In this document: positions 5,852 to 9,151 of the stretch, piece after piece
How the letters are laid out: the number at the start of each line of letters is the position of its first letter
Numbering within the stretch: the stretch's first letter is position 1
Assembly: GCA_036266715.1 (NCBI GenBank)
Contig: DATAXS010000017.1
Span: 1 to 9,151, forward strand
Direction: 5' to 3'
DNA: 9,151 bases
From: DATAXS01 sp036266715
GTDB lineage: Bacteria > Patescibacteriota > Minisyncoccia > UBA6257 > 2-01-FULL-56-20
Translations under genes and position numbers: made by a program
The notes under the pieces: generated by a model
The model's database searches: none
Told to the model about the DNA's origin: nothing
Seen by the model: only the letters and a program-made list of their open reading frames with translations

Positions 5852-6559
5852 ATGCCCGACTATAAGAAGATTTTTCTACGACCGCATACATTTCTCGTGG
5901 TCATCCATGCGCAAAATCCGGACCAAGCGCTGGAAAACGCGCGCATCGCACACCAAGAGGGTGCCGACGGAATATTTCTCATCAATCACGGGGTTCCGTC
6001 AGGCGTTCTTCTTTCTTGCTACAAAGAAGTTCGCGACTATTACCCGGAATGGTGGATCGGCCTCAATTTCCTCGATCAGCCGAGCAACGTTGCCGCCATC
6101 AATCGCACTCCTCTCGACGCTTCGGGCCTTTGGGTGGATGATGCAAAAATTCGGGAAGGAGAAACAGATCCTGTAGATATAGCTAGTATGTCTTTAGACA
6201 TGAGGTTGATGAAGCAAACATCGTGGCGAGCACTCTATTTCGGCGGAGTCGCGTTCAAGGGGCGGGCACCGGTTAAGGATCTCACCTACGTCGCAAGTCT
6301 CGCCAAAGAATTCGTTGACGTGGTGACAACGAGCGGTCCCGAAACCGGTTTTCCACCGACAGTGGGGAAGATCCAAACCATCCGAAAGGCGATTGGCACA
6401 CATCCTCTCGCAATCGCAAGTGGAATCAGAGAGGGAAACGTACGTTCGTTTTTGGAATTTGCGGATTGTTTTCTTGTCGCAACGGGAATCAGCTACTCGT
6501 TCACCCGACTCGACGAAGTCAAGGTGCGGCGACTCGCGAAGATCATCCACGAATCTTAG
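5852..6559 (+). CDS. TIM-barrel protein resembling the BtpA/SgcQ family
   Basis: The 235-aa protein starts MPDYKKIFLRPHTF at the ATG placed by the GGAGGA site. It reads as a (beta/alpha)8 barrel: FLVVIHA (strand 1), ARIAHQEGADGIFLINHG (helix 1 and strand 2), WWIGLNFLD (strand 3), ASGLWVDD (strand 4), ALYFGGVAFKG (strand 5), FVDVVTTSG (strand 6), then PLAIASGIREGNVRSFLE and ADCFLVATGIS near residues 186-215. The final S/A-G-I...N-V...A-D-x-F-L-V-x-T segment resembles the C-terminal phosphate-binding half of BtpA/SgcQ proteins, and IGLNFL...AAI recalls their VGVNVLRND...AA segment. BtpA affects photosystem I accumulation in cyanobacteria, which cannot be its role here; the substrate is unknown. 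The gene stands alone, with its own promoter and terminator. Another phosphate-binding barrel family cannot be excluded. Confidence 0.8.
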   Translation: MPDYKKIFLRPHTFLVVIHAQNPDQALENARIAHQEGADGIFLINHGVPSGVLLSCYKEVRDYYPEWWIGLNFLDQPSNVAAINRTPLDASGLWVDDAKIREGETDPVDIASMSLDMRLMKQTSWRALYFGGVAFKGRAPVKDLTYVASLAKEFVDVVTTSGPETGFPPTVGKIQTIRKAIGTHPLAIASGIREGNVRSFLEFADCFLVATGISYSFTRLDEVKVRRLAKIIHES

Positions 6560-6580
6560 TTTGCCGACCAGACTCACAAA

Positions 6581-6618
6581 ACGGCGGCTGCACATTACTG
6601 CAGTCGCCGTTCTTTTTT
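6581..6618. terminator. Bidirectional intrinsic terminator between convergent genes
   Basis: A 12-bp stem (6581-6592 with 6599-6610, one G-T pair) with a 6-nt loop, CATTAC, is followed rightward by TCTTTTTT (6611-6618), ending the TIM-barrel transcript. Leftward the same hairpin is followed by TTTTGTG, so it probably also ends the greA transcript. Confidence 0.85.
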
Positions 6619-6655
6619 ACTTTTACGGTTTACCATCTACTGCAAAATTCCCGCG

Positions 6656-7114
6656 CTATTCTATCTTCAAGATCTCATACATCGCGGCGCCGGCGGGGGT
6701 GTTCACCTTCACGCTCTCGCCCGCTTTCTTCTTTAAAAATGCTTTGCCGAGGGGCGATTCGTCCGAAATGCGGCCTTCTTCGGGCTTTGCTTCATACGAA
6801 CCCACAATGGTGTAGCTCGCCATCTTTTCACCCTTTTTGACCGTCACCGTGGAACCCACCGTCACCGTGTCGGTCCCCTCCGCTTTCTTGATGGTGACCG
6901 CTTCCTTTACGAGATCCTCCAGTTCCGCAATGCGCGTTTCCACGTTCGCCTGCTCCTCGCGCGCTTCCGCATACTCGGAATTTTCCGAAAGGTCGCCGTA
7001 CTCCTTTGCCTGCTTCAACCGCTCCGCCACCTCCACGCGCTTCTTGTTTTTGAGCGTCTCAAGCTCCATTTTCAATTCTTCCAGGCGCTCCTTCGTAAGA
7101 TACTGTTTTGCCAT
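6656..7114 (-). CDS. greA: Transcription elongation factor GreA
   Basis: GreA inserts its coiled coil into the secondary channel of RNA polymerase and stimulates cleavage of backtracked RNA, restarting stalled elongation. The 152-aa protein has the N-terminal coiled coil (residues about 6-75) with the tip motif YGDLSENSEY, carrying the catalytic acids D41 and E44 at the same numbers as E. coli GreA. It is followed by the C-terminal FKBP-like domain (about 80-152) with ISDESPLGKAFL. Length and layout are typical. The start is ATG at 7114, 18 bases after the stop of the glycosyltransferase gene, so the two are probably cotranscribed. The leader is almost all A/T and has no Shine-Dalgarno. Confidence 0.97.
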   Translation of the reverse strand: MAKQYLTKERLEELKMELETLKNKKRVEVAERLKQAKEYGDLSENSEYAEAREEQANVETRIAELEDLVKEAVTIKKAEGTDTVTVGSTVTVKKGEKMASYTIVGSYEAKPEEGRISDESPLGKAFLKKKAGESVKVNTPAGAAMYEILKIE

Positions 7115-7132
7115 TAAATAATTATTAAAGTT

Positions 7133-7897
7133 TTATTGACCAGTCGTATGTTCTGTGGCAGCAGCGGGACGACTGTACGCACCCCTCCACAACCACCAGC
7201 GAATTCTAAAGATATCACCCAAAAATTGCAAGCCCCCGGAGAGCTTCATGTGCGAGTTCTCGTCATTGATCCAATGCACGGGAACTTCCACTATTCCGTA
7301 CCCCATCCGGCGCGCAAGCGTGAGCGCCTCAAAATCGAACCCCCACCCGGTGAGGCGCGCCTCGCGAAACACCTTTTGCGCCGCCTCCGCCGTGAACGCC
7401 TTGAAGCCGCACTGCGTGTCCCAGATGCCGGGCACAAGAAGCAACTGGATGAGCGCGTTGAGACACCGCCCGACCACGCGCCGGTGGAACGGTTCCGGCG
7501 GGTCAAGCTTTGCACCGTGCAGCGCGCGTGAACCGATCACCACGCCGTACCCCTCTTTGAAAAACGGGATCATCTGGTCGAACTGGTCTATTGGCGTGGA
7601 ATTGTCCGCGTCCGTAAAAAGATGGATGACGCCCGCCGCCTCAAGCATCCCCTGCCGCACCACGCCTCCCTTGCCCTTGTTTTCCACATTGTCCACGAGC
7701 CGCACATTCTTGACCATCTTTGCGGCAAGATTGCGCACCACTTCCGCCGTGTTATCCGTGGAGCCGTCATTCACTACGATAATTTCGTATGTGTAGGGTG
7801 CGTGCGCAAGGCGCTTGTCTATGTCAAGAAGCGTCTTCGGAATGCGCTGTGCCTCGTTGTAGGCCGGGACAATGATGGAGAGATACGGCTGGGCCAT
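7133..7897 (-). CDS. Family 2 glycosyltransferase, polyprenyl/dolichyl-phosphate glycosyltransferase type
   Basis: This probably transfers a sugar from a nucleotide sugar to a lipid phosphate at the inner face of the membrane, feeding envelope or protein glycosylation; the exact sugar is unknown. The 254-aa protein is a GT-A fold enzyme: SIIVPAYNE (residues 7-15), VNDGSTDNT (D44, nucleotide binding), TDADNSTP (the DxD-like D96-A-D98 metal site), GSRALHGA (from 122) and DTQCGFKAF (from 160), then GWGFDFEAL. This order resembles Alg5-like dolichyl-phosphate beta-glucosyltransferases and DPM1-type enzymes. There is no C-terminal multi-spanning membrane domain; the end (IFRIRWWLWRGAYS) is amphipathic and aromatic and may contact the membrane. 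The ATG at 7897 is chosen over an upstream TTG at 7921, which lies in an inverted repeat. No Shine-Dalgarno is seen. It is followed by greA. Confidence 0.9.
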   Translation of the reverse strand: MAQPYLSIIVPAYNEAQRIPKTLLDIDKRLAHAPYTYEIIVVNDGSTDNTAEVVRNLAAKMVKNVRLVDNVENKGKGGVVRQGMLEAAGVIHLFTDADNSTPIDQFDQMIPFFKEGYGVVIGSRALHGAKLDPPEPFHRRVVGRCLNALIQLLLVPGIWDTQCGFKAFTAEAAQKVFREARLTGWGFDFEALTLARRMGYGIVEVPVHWINDENSHMKLSGGLQFLGDIFRIRWWLWRGAYSRPAAATEHTTGQ

Positions 7898-7922
7898 TTT
7901 GTGTTTATTATTGTAACACAAA
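7898..7922. promoter_or_regulatory. AT-rich inverted repeat abutting the glycosyltransferase start codon
   Basis: The arms 7898-7905 (TTTGTGTT) and 7915-7922 (AACACAAA) are a perfect 8-bp dyad with a 9-nt centre. On the minus strand it contains a TACAAT that could serve as a -10 box (7915-7910), without a convincing -35. In RNA it would form a hairpin ending directly at the ATG at 7897. An operator or a translation-controlling hairpin are both possible. Confidence 0.45.
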
Positions 7923-7931
7923 TAAGCGATA

Positions 7932-8085
7932 GCTGGTTACGTATGCAAGAATAATGAGAGACCGCTGCGCGCACTCCTGCGGCGCGCTCGCTTTGTCCTC
8001 GGCCGTTCGCGGCCGTTAAAAAGAAAACGGCCGGCCGAGCCGAACGGCCTGCGGGCCTCTCATTATTCTTGCATACGTAACCAGC
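7932..8085 (+). repeat. Nested inverted-repeat structured element, copy 2
   Basis: The outer arms 7932-7960 and 8057-8085 are perfectly complementary over 29 bp and AT-rich, while the interior is GC-rich. On the plus strand it reads: hairpin P2 (7967-7972 with 7982-7987, loop ACTCCTGCG); linker TCGCTTTGTCCTC (7988-8000); stem P3 (8001-8009 with 8041-8049, 9 bp); hairpin P4 with no gap inside P3 (8010-8017 with 8026-8033, loop AAAAAGAA); a one-sided bulge GCCGAGC (8034-8040); and TGCGGGC (8050-8056) before the closing arm. Parts, order and unpaired sequences match copy 1 at 396-563 read on the minus strand. It fills almost the whole 193-bp gap between map and the glycosyltransferase gene, and its consensus sense is antisense to that operon. 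I see no promoter driving it. Confidence 0.87.
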
Positions 8086-8090
8086 CACCT

Positions 8091-8894
8091 TTAATTATTT
8101 TTTAATAAAAATGACCCAAGTGTGAGCACCTCCGGGCCGTGCGCGGTAATGGCGACGGTGTGCTCAAAGTGCGCGGCGAGCGAACTGTCGACGGTCGCCC
8201 AGCTTTCGTCACGCATCTGTTTCACGGCCTTGAGTCCCGCGCGGCCGCTCCCCGCGCCCGCCGCGAACATGGGTTCAATGGCGAGCACCATGCCCTCGCG
8301 GAGTGGTTCGCCTTCCCCTTTTTTGCCGACATTCCACACGGTCGGATCCTCGTGGAGCGCCCGGCCGATGCCGTGGCCGGTGAGCCCGTCCACCACGGCG
8401 CACTTATTTTTTCTCGCCACTTTTTCGATTACGGCGCCGATATCGCCAAGCGTTTTCCCCACGCGCGCCTCGCCGATCGCGACCGCGAGCGCGTCCTGCG
8501 TGGCGCCCATGAGCCGTTTTGCTTCTTTTGAAATTGCGCCCACGCCCACCGTCCGCGCAGCATCAACAAAAAATCCTTTGTACGAAAGTCCGAGGTCAAG
8601 TTTCACAAGATCGCCGTCTTGGATGACGTACTCCGACGGCTGGCCATGGACGACCACACTGTTCAATGACGCGCAGAGCGTGTAGGGATACGCGCGCGCG
8701 GCTCCTGCCGGCTTGTAGCGCAAAAACGCCGGCTTGGCGCCCAGTTTATGGATCATCTGGTACGCGATTCGGTCCAGCTGCAGGGTTTTCACGCCTGCGC
8801 GCGTCTCGGCCGCGAGATGGTCAAGCACCTCCGCGAGCCGCCGCCCGGCCTCGGCCATTATCTTAATTTCCTCCGGCTTTTTTAACGTGAGCAT
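8091..8894 (-). CDS. map: Methionine aminopeptidase, type I
   Basis: This cytoplasmic metalloenzyme removes the initiator Met from nascent proteins with a small second residue. The 267-aa protein has the pita-bread fold signature: H83 in VVVHGQPS, metal ligands D100 (KLDLGL), D111 (FVDAARTV), H174 (GHGIGRALHEDP), E207 (AIEPMF) and E244 (HFEHTVAI). All five ligands and the auxiliary H83 are present. There is no N-terminal zinc-finger or SH3-binding extension, so it is the short bacterial type Ia form. The start at 8894 (MLTLKKPEEIKIMAEAGR) matches the family N-terminus and overlaps the end of adk by 32 bp in another frame, implying translational coupling; no Shine-Dalgarno is visible. adk-map is the usual tail of the spc ribosomal-protein operon. 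Confidence 0.97.
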   Translation of the reverse strand: MLTLKKPEEIKIMAEAGRRLAEVLDHLAAETRAGVKTLQLDRIAYQMIHKLGAKPAFLRYKPAGAARAYPYTLCASLNSVVVHGQPSEYVIQDGDLVKLDLGLSYKGFFVDAARTVGVGAISKEAKRLMGATQDALAVAIGEARVGKTLGDIGAVIEKVARKNKCAVVDGLTGHGIGRALHEDPTVWNVGKKGEGEPLREGMVLAIEPMFAAGAGSGRAGLKAVKQMRDESWATVDSSLAAHFEHTVAITAHGPEVLTLGSFLLKNN

Positions 8895-9151
8895 AAATGC
8901 GTTCCGTCACCTTATATGGCGCGGGTCGCCCATCAACCATGATAACTTTATAACCCTTCTTTCTTGCATATGCGTAAATGGGAAATGTGCGCTCCTGGTA
9001 TTCGCGCAAGCGAATTTTAATGACGTCCGGCTTGTCCAAGCTCCTTCTGTAGAACGGTCCGCCGCAAACCGGACAAATTTTTGGGTTTTTTGTGGGATAC
9101 AGCGAGGCAATAAGGAGATAGCCGCAAGCTTTGCAAACTTCTCGTGCGCTG
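8863..9151 (-). CDS. adk: Adenylate kinase, C-terminal part (95 residues visible)
   Basis: Adenylate kinase interconverts ATP + AMP and 2 ADP. Only the C-terminal part is inside the window; the first complete codon is at 9150-9148 and the TAA stop at 8865-8863. The visible part starts in the LID domain, which carries a four-Cys zinc site: VCKACG, then ICPVCGG. It is followed by DKPDVIKIRLREY and TFPIYAYARKKGYKVIMVDG, and ends in ERIYAHVKKAGGN, all typical of the long LID-containing bacterial form. The frame differs from that of map, which starts within its last codons. secY and further ribosomal-protein genes would be expected just beyond the right edge. Confidence 0.92.
   Translation of the reverse strand, partial: SAREVCKACGYLLIASLYPTKNPKICPVCGGPFYRRSLDKPDVIKIRLREYQERTFPIYAYARKKGYKVIMVDGRPAPYKVTERIYAHVKKAGGN

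Noticed and set aside
7898..7921. TTG start at 7921 for the glycosyltransferase.
   Set aside because: It adds MCYNNKHK from within a perfect inverted repeat with no ribosome-binding site; the GT2 fold begins right after the ATG at 7897.
7932..8085. Element copy 2 as a simple intrinsic terminator for adk-map.
   Set aside because: The outer stem is not followed by a T tract in either direction, and the interior has several conserved helices and a bulge that a terminator would not need.
1..9151. Alternative genetic code with UGA as Gly, as in some CPR lineages.
   Set aside because: dnaE and lysS both end at TGA exactly where the families end, and no in-frame TGA interrupts a conserved gene.
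1..9151. CRISPR array, insertion sequence, prophage or toxin-antitoxin genes.
   Set aside because: I saw no regularly spaced direct repeats, no transposase, integrase or phage protein, and no paired small genes.

Overview
The window looks like chromosomal DNA from a streamlined bacterium, most likely a member of the Candidate Phyla Radiation (Patescibacteria, Parcubacteria-like). That placement is inferred from gene content and style: short intergenic gaps, single-copy housekeeping genes in small mixed operons, a tRNA gene without an encoded CCA end, housekeeping genes without a Shine-Dalgarno sequence, and a LysRS with an unusual motif 3. TGA is used as a stop (dnaE, lysS), so the standard bacterial code applies. 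No taxonomic search was possible.

Left part (1-631): a leftward gene cut by the window edge (possibly a 2-oxoglutarate/Fe oxygenase-like protein), a leftward tRNA-Thr(UGU), and an intergenic region holding a large nested inverted-repeat element (396-563). Centre (632-6655): dnaE (replicative polymerase alpha subunit, rightward); a 103-aa orphan gene with its own promoter, strong ribosome-binding site and terminator; lysS (leftward, convergent with the orphan); and a rightward TIM-barrel gene resembling BtpA/SgcQ, divergent from lysS. Right part (6656-9151), all leftward: adk (C-terminal end only), map, a second nested inverted-repeat element (7932-8085), a GT2 glycosyltransferase and greA. 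The adk-map pair, overlapping by 32 bp, is the usual tail of the spc ribosomal-protein operon. Here the second element sits where infA or rpmJ would often follow.

Most of the genes serve core information processing: replication (dnaE), transcript cleavage (greA), tRNA charging (lysS, tRNA-Thr), N-terminal Met removal (map) and adenylate balance (adk). The glycosyltransferase suggests envelope glycan work.

The most interesting signal is the pair of elements at 396-563 and 7932-8085. Read in opposite orientations they share one architecture: a long outer stem (23-29 bp), a hairpin with a TCCWGCG loop, a linker of the form YCGCTKYGYCCTC, a second stem directly abutting an A-rich-loop hairpin, a 7-nt one-sided bulge RCCRAGC, and a T-S-CGGG segment before the closing arm. 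The stems differ in sequence but stay paired, while the unpaired segments are conserved. The outer arms are unrelated between copies, yet each pair is perfectly or almost perfectly complementary. This looks like a family of structured repeats (RNA or folded single-stranded DNA) that I do not recognise from any named class. The right arm of the first copy also appears to supply the -35 box of the dnaE promoter.
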